DNA of 64,000 bases from positions 12,505,077 to 12,569,076 of the forward strand of contig NC_064438.1 in assembly GCF_023343835.1 (NCBI RefSeq), written 5' to 3'. The stretch comes from Lagopus muta. Lineage: Eukaryota > Chordata > Aves > Galliformes > Phasianidae. Positions 12,191-22,900 of the stretch are shown in pieces. The stretch's first letter is position 1. Every line of letters starts with the position of its first letter. The translations under genes were made by a program, and so were the position numbers. The notes beneath the pieces are model-generated. The model saw only the letters and a program-made list of their open reading frames with translations. It was not told the origin of the DNA and ran no database searches.

Positions 12191-15100
12191 AGTGCTCCTT
12201 CTACAGCACCCCAAATTATCTGCAGCCTTGTTTGCAGCAAGGACATGCTGCTGGCTCAAGTGCCACTTGGTATCCACTGGGACACCAGGATGCCATTCAG
12301 TAGGCCTGGCACTTGCCCAAACCAAAATGATTTCCTCCAGTGCAGTATTCTAATTCAAACGCAGAAGGCCATTTTCTATAGGATAGGAAGCACAAGAGAG
12401 GTGTATTTAGATCTGTTCTTATAGCAGTACTTTTAATTTAGGGGTAGATGTACTGTGCCCAGATTGAGGGCTCGTCAGACGTGAGGCTGACAGCAGTGCA
12501 CTGCTGCCCATCCCAACACATGCCAAGAGCCCAGACGTCACCGCTTTGTAAATTCCCAGTCTCCAGCAACCAGGAGCTCAGGGATGGAATTGTGTATAGA
12601 TTGCCAGGACAAGCTAAATGAAAAAAGAACAAAGTGTGCCTGGAAAACGAATCACTAGGATTCATCAGAACTAGCTGGATGAAAAGAGAGGTAAAAATGC
12701 ACCACCCTGATGGACTTATGATGGTGACTGAAGGCACAGTTGGACAGAAGCATTTCCTCTAGGAGACAAAAATTTCCCTTCCTTCCTCGAGACCTTCAAG
12801 TGACCCTACTGAATTGTTAAAATTCCATTAGAAAGCAGTTGGTGGGAACATGTGCAATAAATAGCTGCTAAAATCAAAGGCTGCCTCGCTGATACAAAAT
12901 CAATGCATTGCTTGCTGGTGGTGCAGGGCAGTGTTTTTCTCTGGGAAATGTAACAGTCATTGGGTTTAAATATAGCGGCACAAAGCTTTACCTGAACTCA
13001 TTAGTGACACAGGCTGATTTCAGGGGAAGTCAGAAAATGCCCATTGCCCACAGACAAGACTTTGTGGTGATCACTGACCTTGGGTGCTACAGCTTATGGC
13101 TGTCCATTGGGAAATGCTACAGAACAGAGCAAAATGACTGCAATTGCTCCTGGAAGAGCAGAGATTTCAGGTCGCTCACACCATCCAGCCAAAATCAGCA
13201 CTCCCTGTTGAAGCCTTGAGTGAGCCACAGCCCAATGGTACTGCTGTAACAGCCACCACTCTCTCTCTCCTCTCCCAGACATCCTGCATGCACTGTGGGT
13301 GTAAACCCCCCAAGCCACAGATGCAACCAGCAGGCAGTCCCACACCTGCTGCCAGCAGCACTCACTTTGGTTTGGGCTGGGACCCTCTCAGAGGGTTTCT
13401 CCCTCATCACAAGCATCATTTTCCTGCCAGATGCTCAGCTACATTGCTTCAGTGAAAACAGGCATTAAGGCAGTTGCTCTACCTACATCCTGTTTTGTAA
13501 TCTCACCATTTAATTACAATATTTTTTCTTCCCCTACAAATCACTTAATGTCATTTCCCAAGAAGAGCCTCCATCTCTCTTGGTGCTTATTGCAGCACAA
13601 CAGCTATTAGCACTGCTGCTTGCAGAAAGGTGTATCGTTAAACCAGAGCTCTTTTGGAGTAGGTTTCTAAATGGGGAAACCTCCCTGAGTGAGAGACAGA
13701 AATGGTACCTCAATCAGAACGAGGAGGTGAGGTGGGTGTTCAGGACCTGTTGGCTTAATTAAGACCTTCTTCTCAGCCTCACAAGAATTGCTACGTGTCT
13801 GAAATAGCAGTAAAGAACACTGCAGGGATGATACAAACTGTACAAAATGTAAACTTTGTGATTTACTTCCCTACTGTGGAAGTAGAGAGTTTTAAAAACC
13901 GTTAATATATTTCCTTGCCTATTAATCTTCTTGATCAGATTGAAATGTTTGTTTGGATGAGTATTAGAACAGAAACCAATCACAAAGAGGTTAAGTCCTC
14001 AGGGACCTGAGCTCTGGATCCCACTTAGCTCTCATCACTACCAGCACTGCCTTCTCCATACACATGTACACACACACACAGGGTTTATTAAGCCCCAACA
14101 GCAAATTGATTTTGTGTCTGGGAAGAAAACTCTCAAATACAAGCCTATAAATAGATGATGTGCTGCTTTTCTGGCTCAGTAAACAGCCTGAAAAAGCACT
14201 CTGATGAGGCACAAATTTGCAGTGCCCCCCTTTATTTCACCACTCAGCATGAAGTTGGAGTGTTCGTTACTGTGATGGGAGCTGCCCATGAAGGAATGAA
14301 GGCAACTTTCTGAATTTCTCTAGCTTTCAGGAAATAAATCTGTATGGAAAGGAAACAGATCCTAATAATCTCCCTCTCGAGAGAAACATCAGATGACTTG
14401 ACATGAAAAGTGTTGGGAACCAGCGCAAGCCACAAAGGGACCAGAACAAAGCAGGATGTGCCGAAGCAGAGAGCCACATGAGATAAATCCCACAGGGGCT
14501 GCCACTCCAAGGTGTTCCTAACTTAGAAGGAATTACTAATCTTTGATGTAGCACTGACTTTGATAGAGAAAAAATGGATGTCATCATTGAATAATCCTGT
14601 GAGTGACGTGAAATTCATCTGTATGATGCAAACCAAAAGAAGCATTTCCCCTTATACAAAAGTTATAAAGTCTTTGTCATAGGGTTCACCTCTTTACTGC
14701 ATTTACTACAAATGTCGGATTTGCTGTTAGGATTTCCACATTTCTATTCTTGAAAGATTTGTCAGAAATTAACTGTCGGAAAATCACAAGGAGTCAGCTC
14801 CCTCTCAGCAATACTAAGGGGGCTGAGTTTCCCAGTCTGAGAGGAAAAGTCAGGACATGCCCAAATTTCCCATTTACTTCTAGGTAGGCTTCTTTGAGCT
14901 AATAACAGCATGTGAAATCCCAGGTCCAAACATGAGCATGCTTCGAATGTTTGCATCAGTCACACAGAGAAATTCACAGAGAAATTTGTGAGACCAGTTT
15001 CAGCTTCAGTGAGGAGGGATACATCACAAAAAAAATGAATGATCACAAAGCTGCATGCATCCCAATCATCTCACATTTTTGGAGCAGGAGAGATGATGCT

Positions 15101-15651
15101 CAAACACAAACACATCCCTACCCCTTGCACTGCCTAGCTCGTCGCTTCAAAAAAGGCCAAGATAAGCAGATGAGCAGTTTGGCTAGGCACCAAGGAACTG
15201 ATTTTGTTTTGTTTTTTTAGATATTTAAATACCAAGACATCATCAAGCTCCCAGAAGGATTTTCAAAAGCCGTTAGGAACCCTGGCTGTGACAGAGCATT
15301 GGTCCTTCTGACAATCCCCTATGGTATCAGATCCTTTGATGTACCAACACCTCTGGTTCCTTGTGCTCTTCCCAAGAGAGACCTTTTTGACTGCAGCAGG
15401 GTTGGCCTTTGCCATGGAAAGCTGTGAAATCTCTTTCAGTTATCTAATTTACCTACTTACTTCCTCGGAAAGGGAAAAGCTTATCCCCCTCTTCCTGCTT
15501 AATGAAAAGGTCACTGCCCTGTGGACTATCTTAATTGGAACTGTAAGAGAAGGCCTGGCTGTGGCCACACGGCTCTTTGCTGTACAGAGAACCGTTTGCT
15601 TTGATCTGATCGAGGTTTACTTGCCTCAGACATCCCCATGCTGCCTCTCTG

Positions 15652-15960
15652 ATCTGATGGTGCAAATCTGCAGTTTCTTTTTTGGGTACAAGTCCCTCTC
15701 AGACTGGCGAATGACGCAGAGGCTGCAGAGTCCATCCTGGTCCCACCGGGCGCTGACGGACCAAATGCTGACCTCTCTGTTTACACGTCTGTGCTTGCAA
15801 TCGTGATGCCCGTGTGGGATCACAAGGCTGCTGCTTGCATTCTTTACTCAGAAACGCAATACCCATTGATTGCACAAAGAACTGCAAAAGAATTGCACAC
15901 ATTCTTCTCTTCTTTAGCGGAGAAAATGTTCCCTCGATGTGATAAATACCAAACGTGATT
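15652..15960 (+). other. Unassigned open frame, about 100 codons, shared by blocks A and B but broken in C
   Basis: An open frame without a clear start or recognisable family ends with CDKYQT and a TGA codon at about 15,958. It has somewhat more CpG than its surroundings. Block B has the same frame on the minus strand. In block C a CGA codon is TGA, stopping it six codons earlier. It lies just upstream of the TMEM86A promoter. Because the duplicates are young, keeping the frame in two copies is not evidence of coding. It is listed so the region is not left blank; I do not propose a product. Confidence 0.2.
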
Positions 15961-16346
15961 CCTGCTTTGGCTGCAAATAGCAGATTACTTAATCATCTAC
16001 TATTTAAGTACCTGTTTGTTTTGTTATGAAGCAAAACTTTTGAGCAAGATCGTGTTACACGTCAAGTGGCTTCCTGCATTCTTCAGTATTAATCCTCACG
16101 TAAATATAGACCGAAGGGAGTCCCAGGGTCACCCGAGCCAGCCTGAGCCCCGCACGGAGGGCGGCGAGGAACGGAGCGGGGCAGGCAGGGCGAAGCCCAC
16201 AAGGGGCCGTGCCCGAAACGGCGGCGGGACAGCACCAAGCGGGATCAGCTTTGCCCGCAGCCGGGGCGGCAGCGCGGCGCGCACCGCGGGGAGGCCCGCC
16301 CGCCCCTCTCCGCCTCCCGGGGGCAGGGCCCGGGCCCCCCCTCCGC

Positions 16347-16370
16347 TGACGTCACGGCTGTCTAAAAAAA
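16347..16370 (+). promoter_or_regulatory. TMEM86A: CRE and TATA-like hairpin, copy A
   Basis: A perfect palindromic CRE, TGACGTCA, at 16,347-16,354 is followed nine bases later by TAAAAAAA (16,363-16,370). The A-run is the loop of a GGCTGT...ACAGCC hairpin spanning 16,357-16,376. The same arrangement is unchanged in B and C, which supports it as the core promoter. Use would put the start site near 16,393, just before the pentanucleotide array. Confidence 0.6.
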
Positions 16371-16405
16371 CAGCCCGGCAGGCGGGCGGGGAGCGACAGG
16401 GCCGG

Positions 16406-16676
16406 CGGCTCGGCACGGCTCGGCACGGCTCGGCTGGGCTCGGCTCGGCTCGGCACGGCTCGGCTCGGCACGGCACGGCTCGGCACGGCTCGGCACGGCA
16501 CGGCTCGGCACGGCTCGGCACGGCTCGGCACGGGTCGGCTCGGGTCGGCACGGCTCGGGTCGGGTCGGCACAGGTCGGGTCGGCTCGGGTCGGGTCGGCA
16601 CGGCTCGGGTCGGGTCGGGTCGGGTCGGGTCGGGTCGGGTCGGCACGGGTCGGCACGGGTCGGCACGGGTCGGCAG
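16406..16676 (+). repeat. Pentanucleotide array, copy A, about 54 units
   Basis: The array is built of five-base units CGGCT, CGGCA and CGGGT. The distal half is CGGCA/CGGCT; the part nearest the ATG is rich in CGGGT and includes seven consecutive CGGGT units at 16,606-16,640. It ends 19 bases before the TMEM86A start codon copy. The corresponding array has about 153 units in B and about 6 in C. Long reading frames over it arise because a 5-bp unit repeats as 15 bp (five codons) and has no stop codon. Confidence 0.97.
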
Positions 16677-16695
16677 GACACGCCCCGCCGCCGCT

Positions 16696-16716
16696 ATGGT
16701 GTCCCCCGTCACCGTG
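16696..16716 (+). pseudogene. TMEM86A: TMEM86A first coding exon, orphan copy A
   Basis: The sequence encodes MVSPVTV and is followed immediately by a donor GTGAGT at 16,717. These seven residues are the N-terminus of TMEM86A, a multi-pass membrane lysoplasmalogenase-family protein. The surrounding promoter and intron start match block C base for base except for scattered changes. Here the intron is cut off at 18,085 and runs into the inverted copy B, so no downstream TMEM86A exon can be reached in normal order without crossing the palindrome and E2/U. I treat it as an orphan promoter-exon copy. It could still start transcripts that run into copy B or splice onward to exons beyond block C. 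Confidence 0.8.
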
Positions 16717-17700
16717 GTGAGTGCGGGCCGTGCGGCCGGACGGCGGGCGGGCGGGGGGAGCGGGACCCGAGCCCTCGCACGGCCGTCTGCCTCCGACCCC
16801 TCCCCCGCGGCTGCCCCCATACCCGCTGCCGCAGAGAGCTGCTCCCCGCCGCGGCTGTGCTCCGGCGGTGCGGGTCCGGCGGCTTCTCACCTCTTCCTGC
16901 TGTTATTTTTGTAAACATCTGTACGGCAGATCTGCGTTTTGTGCGATGGATCTGCTCGGAGCGCTGATGTTTACGTCCTCCTGGGCTCGCCCACCTGCCC
17001 CGAGGCCTGGCTGCGTTCCGTGTGGCCGCTGCCCCGGGCTCCCGTGGAGCCCCGTGCCCGCCGTGCCTTCTCCCCCTCCCGCCCGGACGTGCTCAGCTGG
17101 CGGCTCGGCCGGCGCTGCACGCGGAGCCGGACGCTGCTTTGCCGTCTGCTCGGGTCTGCCCCGGGAGCAGCGGAGGTGAGGCGGGGATGGTGTCACCTGC
17201 CTGTCCCACGGGGAGTCAGTGAAGCTCAATCACTGCCGTAACAGGCAGTGAGCAGCAGCTCGATGCTGTCCTTCGTGGAGGACGTGTGGTACCGAGTCCC
17301 GACCCCGCGGGTGGAGGGGATGCTGGAAGAAGACAAAGCGCTCAGTAGAACGGCACAGAAGCTGTGCTGTCACACGCTGCTTTGCATGCTCCTGTTTCTA
17401 GAAAGCAAGGGATTTGGCTGAATGCAGCAACAGCAGCAGGTGCGGTAAGAAGAGCTGTCTGTCAGTAGAGTCGCCTGGCAGTGCTTTCCCCTCAGCACCA
17501 AACACCTATGTCGGTATCCCGTGTCCTTGTGTGACTGTCATCATCCTGATGTGAAAAGTTGTGGTTGCTGGCTATCCAGATCCCCGCCACCCCTCCATGT
17601 TTTATCTCATAGATTGAATGGTAGCGGTCCGGTTTTCCCCCTGTCTTCAACTCTCAGAGCCAAGGTTCAAAACTTTTAAATTCCTTTGCCAGTGCTGCAC

Positions 17701-18118
17701 AACAGCTCGCATTGTCTGATTGCTCAGATGAATTTTCCCCCAGTCATTACCATGTACCTGGTAAGTTCATCAGCAGCTTAGGGATGACTTTTATCTTTAG
17801 AGACAGAGGGAGGCAGCCTGTAAATTACACTATTTTAAGGCCAAATGACTTAATTTTTCCTTGTGCTTTTCAGAAATAACTGAAGAGGCCTGGTCTCTTA
17901 GTGCTGCTGTGCTAAATTCATCTAAGTAATGCTTTGGTTACAGTGAGTTGTGTACTTGTACTGCAGAAATGAAATCTTTCCCTGGGACAATGCTGGAATG
18001 GCTAAAATCTGGCAGTTTGTTTTGTGATTGAAAGGTGACAGTCCTTGGCTCTCAGGGCTGGTTAATCGGGGTGGTCTTGCAGCAATAGTGTAATTTACAG
18101 GCGACTGTAAATTTACAG
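17701..18118. other. Palindrome spacer with fold-back junction
   Basis: This 418-base loop separates the two palindrome arms. Bases 17,701-18,085 match block C (49,269-49,653) and are the outer end of block A. The last 33 bases (18,086-18,118) are junction filler. Bases 18,086-18,102 (TAGTGTAATTTACAGGC) are the exact reverse complement of 17,816-17,832. Bases 18,103-18,118 (GACTGTAAATTTACAG) are a further imperfect forward and reverse copy of the same CTGTAAATT stretch. Block B begins at 18,119. Confidence 0.9.
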
Positions 18119-19111
18119 GTGCAGCACTGGCAAAGGAATTTAAAAGTTTTGAACCTTGGCTCTGAGAGTTGAAGACAGGGGGAAAACCGGACCGCTACCT
18201 TTCAATCTATGAGATAAAACATGGAGGGGTGGCGGGGATCTGGATAGCCAGCAACCACAACTTTTCACATCAGGATGATGACAGTCACACAAGGACACGG
18301 GATACCGACATAGGTGTTTGGTGCTGAGGGGAAAGCACTGCCAGGCGACTCTACTGACAGACAGCTCTTCTTACCGCACCTGCTGCTGTTGCTGCATTCA
18401 GCCAAATCCCTTGCTTTCTAGAAACAGGAGCATGCAAAGCAGCGTGTGACAGCACAGCTTCTGTGCCGTTCTACTGAGCGCTTTGTCTTCTTCCAGCATC
18501 CCCTCCACCCGCGGGGTCGGGACTCGGTACCACACGTCCTCCACGAAGGACAGCATCGAGCTGCTGCTCACTGCCTGTTACGGCAGTGATTGAGCTTCAC
18601 TGACTCCCCGTGGGACAGGCAGGTGACACCATCCCCGCCTCACCTCCGCTGCTCCCGGGGCAGACCCGAGCAGACGGCAAAGCAGCGTCCGGCTCCGCGT
18701 GCAGCGCCGGCCGAGCCGCCAGCTGAGCACGTCCGGGCGGGAGGGGGAGAAGGCACGGCGGGCACGGGGCTCCACGGGAGCCCGGGGCAGCGGCCACACG
18801 GAACGCAGCCAGGCCTCGGGGCAGGTGGGCGAGCCCAGGAGGACGTAAACATCAGCGCTCCGAGCAGATCCATCGCACACAACGCAGATCTGCCGTACAG
18901 ATGTTTACAAAAATAACAGCAGGAAGAGGTGAGAAGCCGCCGGACCCGCACCGCCGGAGCACAGCCGCGGCGGGGAGCAGCCCTCTGCGGGCAGCGGGTA
19001 TGGGGGCAGCCGCGGGGGAGGGGTCGGAGGCAGATGGCCGTGCGAGGGCTCGGGTCCCGCTCCCCCCGCCCGCCCGCCGGCCGGCCGGCCGGCCGCACGG
19101 CCCGCACTCAC

Positions 19112-19132
19112 CATGGTGACGGGGGACACCAT
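19112..19132 (-). pseudogene. TMEM86A: TMEM86A first coding exon, orphan copy B (V7M)
   Basis: On the minus strand the exon reads MVSPVTM followed by donor GTGAGT (19,111-19,106). The last codon is ATG in place of the GTG present in A and C, a valine-to-methionine change at the exon edge; the donor itself is intact. The copied intron runs leftwards to 18,119 and into the palindrome centre, so there are no TMEM86A exons ahead of it. The call rests on identity to the block C copy. An assembly of two haplotypes would produce the same picture and is not excluded. Confidence 0.8.
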
Positions 19133-19152
19133 AGCGGCGGCGGGGCGTGTCC

Positions 19153-19917
19153 TGCCGACCCGTGCCGACCCGACCCGACCCGTGCCGACCCGACCCGACC
19201 CGACCCGACCCGACCCGACCCGTGCCGACCCGACCCGACCTGTGCCGACCCGACCCGACCCGTGCCGACCCGACCCGTGCCGACCCGACCCGACCCGTGC
19301 CGACCCGAGCCGACCCGACCCGAGCCGACCCGACCCGACCTGTGCCGACCCGACCCGACCCGTGCCGACCCGACCCGAGCCGAGCCGAGCCGTGCCGAGC
19401 CGAGCCGTGCCGAGCCGTGCCGAGCCGAGCCGTGCCGAGCCGTGCCGAGCCGTGCCGAGCCGAGCCGTGCCGTGCCGAGCCGTGCCGAGCCGAGCCGTGC
19501 CGAGCCGTGCCGAGCCGTGCCGAGCCGAGCCGAGCCGTGCCGAGCCGTGCCGTGCCGAGCCGTGCCGGGCCGAGCCGAGCCGTGCCGAGCCGTGCCGAGC
19601 CGTGCCGAGCCGTGCTGTGCCGAGCCGTGCCGAGCCGTGCCGTGCCGAGCCGTGCCGAGCCGTGCCGTGCCGAGCCGAGCCGTGCCGAGCCGTGCCGTGC
19701 CGAGCCGTGCCGAGCCGTGCCGTGCCGAGCCGTGCCGAGCCGTGCCGTGCCGAGCCGTGCCGAGCCGTGCCGTGCCGAGCCGAGCCGTGCCGTGCCGAGC
19801 CGTGCCGAGCCGAGCCGTGCCGAGCCGTGCCGAGCCGTGCCGTGCCGAGCCGTGCCGAGCCGTGCCGTGCCGAGCCGTGCCGAGCCGTGCCGAGCCGTGC
19901 CGAGCCGTGCCGAGCCG
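19153..19917 (-). repeat. Pentanucleotide array, copy B, about 153 units
   Basis: On the minus strand this is 765 bases of CGGCA, CGGCT and CGGGT units. As in copy A, CGGGT variants are concentrated at the ATG end (19,153-19,380), while the rest is CGGCA/CGGCT. Rare interruptions include a GCTGTGC at about 19,615 and a GGGCC at about 19,567. It starts 20 bases upstream of the copied start codon. Frames of up to 421 codons (PCRAEPSRA-type) in several registers and on both strands are repeat artefacts. Confidence 0.97.
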
Positions 19918-19952
19918 CCGGCCCTGTCGCTCCCCGCCCGCCTGCCGGGCTG

Positions 19953-19976
19953 TTTTTTTAGACAGCCGTGACGTCA
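19953..19976 (-). promoter_or_regulatory. TMEM86A: CRE and TATA-like hairpin, copy B
   Basis: The palindromic CRE TGACGTCA is at 19,969-19,976, and on the minus strand TAAAAAAA follows at 19,960-19,953. Spacing and hairpin are identical to copies A and C. Confidence 0.6.
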
Positions 19977-22900
19977 GCGGAGGGGGGGCCCGGGCCCTGC
20001 CCCCGGGAGGCGGAGAGGGGCGGGCGGGCCTCCCCGCGGTGCGCGCCGCGCTGCCGCCCCGGCTGCGGGCAACGCTGATCCCGCTTGGTGCTGTCCCGCC
20101 GCCGTTTCGGGCACGGCCCCCTGTGGGCTTCGCCCTGCCTGCCCCGCTCCGTTCCTCGCCGCCCTCCGTGCGGGGCTCAGGCTGGCTCGGGTGACCCTGG
20201 GACTCCCTTCGGTCTATATTTACGTGAGGATTAATACCGAAGGATGCAGGAAGCCACTTGACGTGTAACACGATCTTGCTCAAAAGTTTTGCTTCATAAC
20301 AAAACAAACAGGTACTTAAATAGTAGATGATTAAGTAATCTGCTATTTGCAGCCAAAGCAGGAATCACGTTTGGTATTTATCACATCGAGGGAACATTTT
20401 CTCCGCTAAAGAAGAGAAGAATGTGTGCAATTCTTTTGCAGTTCTTTGTGCAATCAATGGGTATTGCGTTTCTGAGTAAAGAATGCAAGCAGCAGCCTTG
20501 TGATCCCACACGGGCATCACGATTGCAAGCACAGACGTGTAAACAGAGAGGTCAGCATTTGGTCCGTCAGCGCCCGGTGGGACCAGGATGGACTCTGCAG
20601 CCTCTGCGTCATTCGCCAGTCTGAGAGGGACTTGTACCCAAAAAAGAAACTGCAGATTTGCACCATCAGATCAGAGAGGCAGCATGGGGATGTCTGAGGC
20701 AAGTAAACCTCGATCAGATCAAAGCAAACGGTTCTCTGTACAGCAAAGAGCCGTGTGGCCACAGCCAGGCCTTCTCTTACAGTTCCAATTAAGATAGTCC
20801 ACAGGGCAGTGACCTTTTCATTAAGCAGGAAGAGGGGGATAAGCTTTTCCCTTTCCGAGGAAGTAAGTAGGTAAATTAGATAACTGAAAGAGATTGCACA
20901 GCTTTCCATGGCAAAGGCCAACCCTGCTGCAGTCAAAGAGGTCTCTCTTGGGAAGAGCACAAGGAACCAGAGGTGTTGGTACATCAAAGGATCTGATACC
21001 ATAGGGGATTGTCAGAAGGACCAATGCTCTGTCACAGCCAGGGTTCCTAACTGCTTTTGAAAATCCTTCTGGGAGCTTGATGATGTCTTGGTATTTAAAT
21101 ATCTAAAAAAACAAAAAAAAATCAGTTCCTTGGTGCCTAGCCAAACTGCTCATCTGCTTATCTTGGCCTTTTTTGAAGCGACGAGCTAGGCAGTGCAAGG
21201 GGTAGGGATGTGTTTGTGTTTGAGCATCATCTCTCCTGCTCCAAAAATGTGAGATGATTGGGATGCATGCAGCTTTGTGATCATTCATTTTTTTTGTGAT
21301 GTATCCCTCCTCACTGAAGCTGAAACTGGTCTCACAAATTTCTCTGTGAATTTCTCTGTGTGACTGATGCAAACATTCGAAGCATGCTCATGTTTGGACC
21401 TGGGATTTCACATGCTGTTATTAGCTCAAAGAAGCCTACCTAGAAGTAAATGGGAAATTTGGGCATGTCCTGACTTTTCCTCTCAGACTGGGAAACTCAG
21501 CCCCCTTAGTATTGCTGAGAGGGAGCTGACTCCTTGTGATTTTCCGACAGTTAATTTCTGACAAATCTTTCAAGAATAGAAATGTGGAAATCCTAACAGC
21601 AAATCCGACATTTGTAGTAAATGCAGTAAAGAGGTGAACCCTATGACAAAGACTTTATAACTTTTGTATAAGGGGAAATGCTTCTTTTGGTTTGCATAAT
21701 ACAGATGAATTTCACGTCACTCACAGGATTATTCAATGATGACATCCATTTTTTCTCTATCAAAGTCAGTGCTACATCAAAGATTAGTAATTCCTTCTAA
21801 GTTAGGAACACCTTGGAGTGGCAGCCCCTGTGGGATTTATCTCATGTGGCTCTCTGCTTCGGCACATCCTGCTTTGTTCTGGTCCCTTTGTGGCTTGCGC
21901 TGGTTCCCAACACTTTTCATGTCAAGTCATCTGATGTTTCTCTCGAGAGGGAGATTATTAGGATCTGTTTCCTTTCCATACAGATTTATTTCCTGAAAGC
22001 TAGAGAAATTCAGAAAGTTGCCTTCATTCCTTCATGGGCAGCTCCCATCACAGTAACGAACACTCCAACTTCATGCTGAGTGGTGAAATAAAGGGGGGCA
22101 CTGCAAATTTGTGCCTCATCAGAGTGCTTTTTCAGGCTGTTTACTGAGCCAGAAAAGCAGCACATCATCTATTTATAGGCTTGTATTTGAGAGTTTTCTT
22201 CCCAGACACAAAATCAATTTGCTGTTGGGGCTTAATAAACCCTGTGTGTGTGTGTACATGTGTATGGAGAAGGCAGTGCTGGTAGTGATGAGAGCTAAGT
22301 GGGATCCAGAGCTCAGGTCCCTGAGGACTTAACCTCTTTGTGATTGGTTTCTGTTCTAATACTCATCCAAACAAACATTTCAATCTGATCAAGAAGATTA
22401 ATAGGCAAGGAAATATATTAACGGTTTTTAAAACTCTCTACTTCCACAGTAGGGAAGTAAATCACAAAGTTTACATTTTGTACAGTTTGTATCATCCCTG
22501 CAGTGTTCTTTACTGCTATTTCAGACACGTAGCAATTCTTGTGAGGCTGAGAAGAAGGTCTTAATTAAGCCAACAGGTCCTGAACACCCACCTCACCTCC
22601 TCGTTCTGATTGAGGTACCATTTCTGTCTCTCACTCAGGGAGGTTTCCCCATTTAGAAACCTACTCCAAAAGAGCTCTGGTTTAACGATACACCTTTCTG
22701 CAAGCAGCAGTGCTAATAGCTGTTGTGCTGCAATAAGCACCAAGAGAGATGGAGGCTCTTCTTGGGAAATGACATTAAGTGATTTGTAGGGGAAGAAAAA
22801 ATATTGTAATTAAATGGTGAGATTACAAAACAGGATGTAGGTAGAGCAACTGCCTTAATGCCTGTTTTCACTGAAGCAATGTAGCTGAGCATCTGGCAGG

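Larger units (their letters stand above)
16120..17260. promoter_or_regulatory. TMEM86A: CpG island, TMEM86A promoter copy A
   Basis: Dense CpG and high GC begin about 575 bases before the copied start codon and continue about 540 bases into the copied intron. The island includes a CRE, an A-rich TATA-like hairpin, the pentanucleotide array and exon 1. It is one of three copies; only the copy in block C is followed by uninterrupted flank. Confidence 0.85.
11124..18085 (+). repeat. Segmental duplication block A (TMEM86A promoter copy 1)
   Basis: This 6,962-base block matches 42,923-49,653 (block C) in the same orientation, and its part 11,970-17,700 matches block B (24,353-18,119) in inverted orientation. 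It holds, in order: single-copy-like sequence, a CR1 tail (12,003-12,190), about 3.7 kb of AT-rich non-coding DNA, a CpG island with the TMEM86A promoter and exon 1, and the start of TMEM86A intron 1. It breaks off at 18,085, where block C continues with different sequence. Most of the length difference from C comes from the pentanucleotide array (271 against about 30 bases). Confidence 0.95.
18560..20200. promoter_or_regulatory. TMEM86A: CpG island, TMEM86A promoter copy B
   Basis: This is the inverted counterpart of the island at 16,120-17,260, lengthened by the array. It points leftwards, towards copy A, so the two islands are convergent across the 418-base spacer. Confidence 0.85.

Noticed and set aside
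15321..15806. 161-codon frame present in all three blocks (A, B and C)
   Set aside because: The copies are young duplicates, so shared openness is expected. There is no recognisable family, and other frames on both strands are equally open across the same bases.
16606..16640. GGGTC run as an interstitial telomere repeat
   Set aside because: The vertebrate telomere unit is TTAGGG; this is a five-base CGGGT variant of the neighbouring CGGCA/CGGCT array.
16696..17241. Open frames continuing from the TMEM86A ATG past 16,716 and the overlapping GC-rich frames (also in copies B and C)
   Set aside because: A consensus splice donor follows the seventh codon, and the continued frame is low-complexity GC-rich intron with no TMEM86A-like sequence.
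18929..20307. Very long open frames (up to 421 codons) rich in PCRAEPSRA or TARHGSARLG repeats on both strands, and their shorter equivalents at 16,016-16,890
   Set aside because: They exist in several frames on both strands because a 5-bp GC-rich unit without stop codons repeats as five codons. They have no family resemblance and overlap a promoter and 5' leader.
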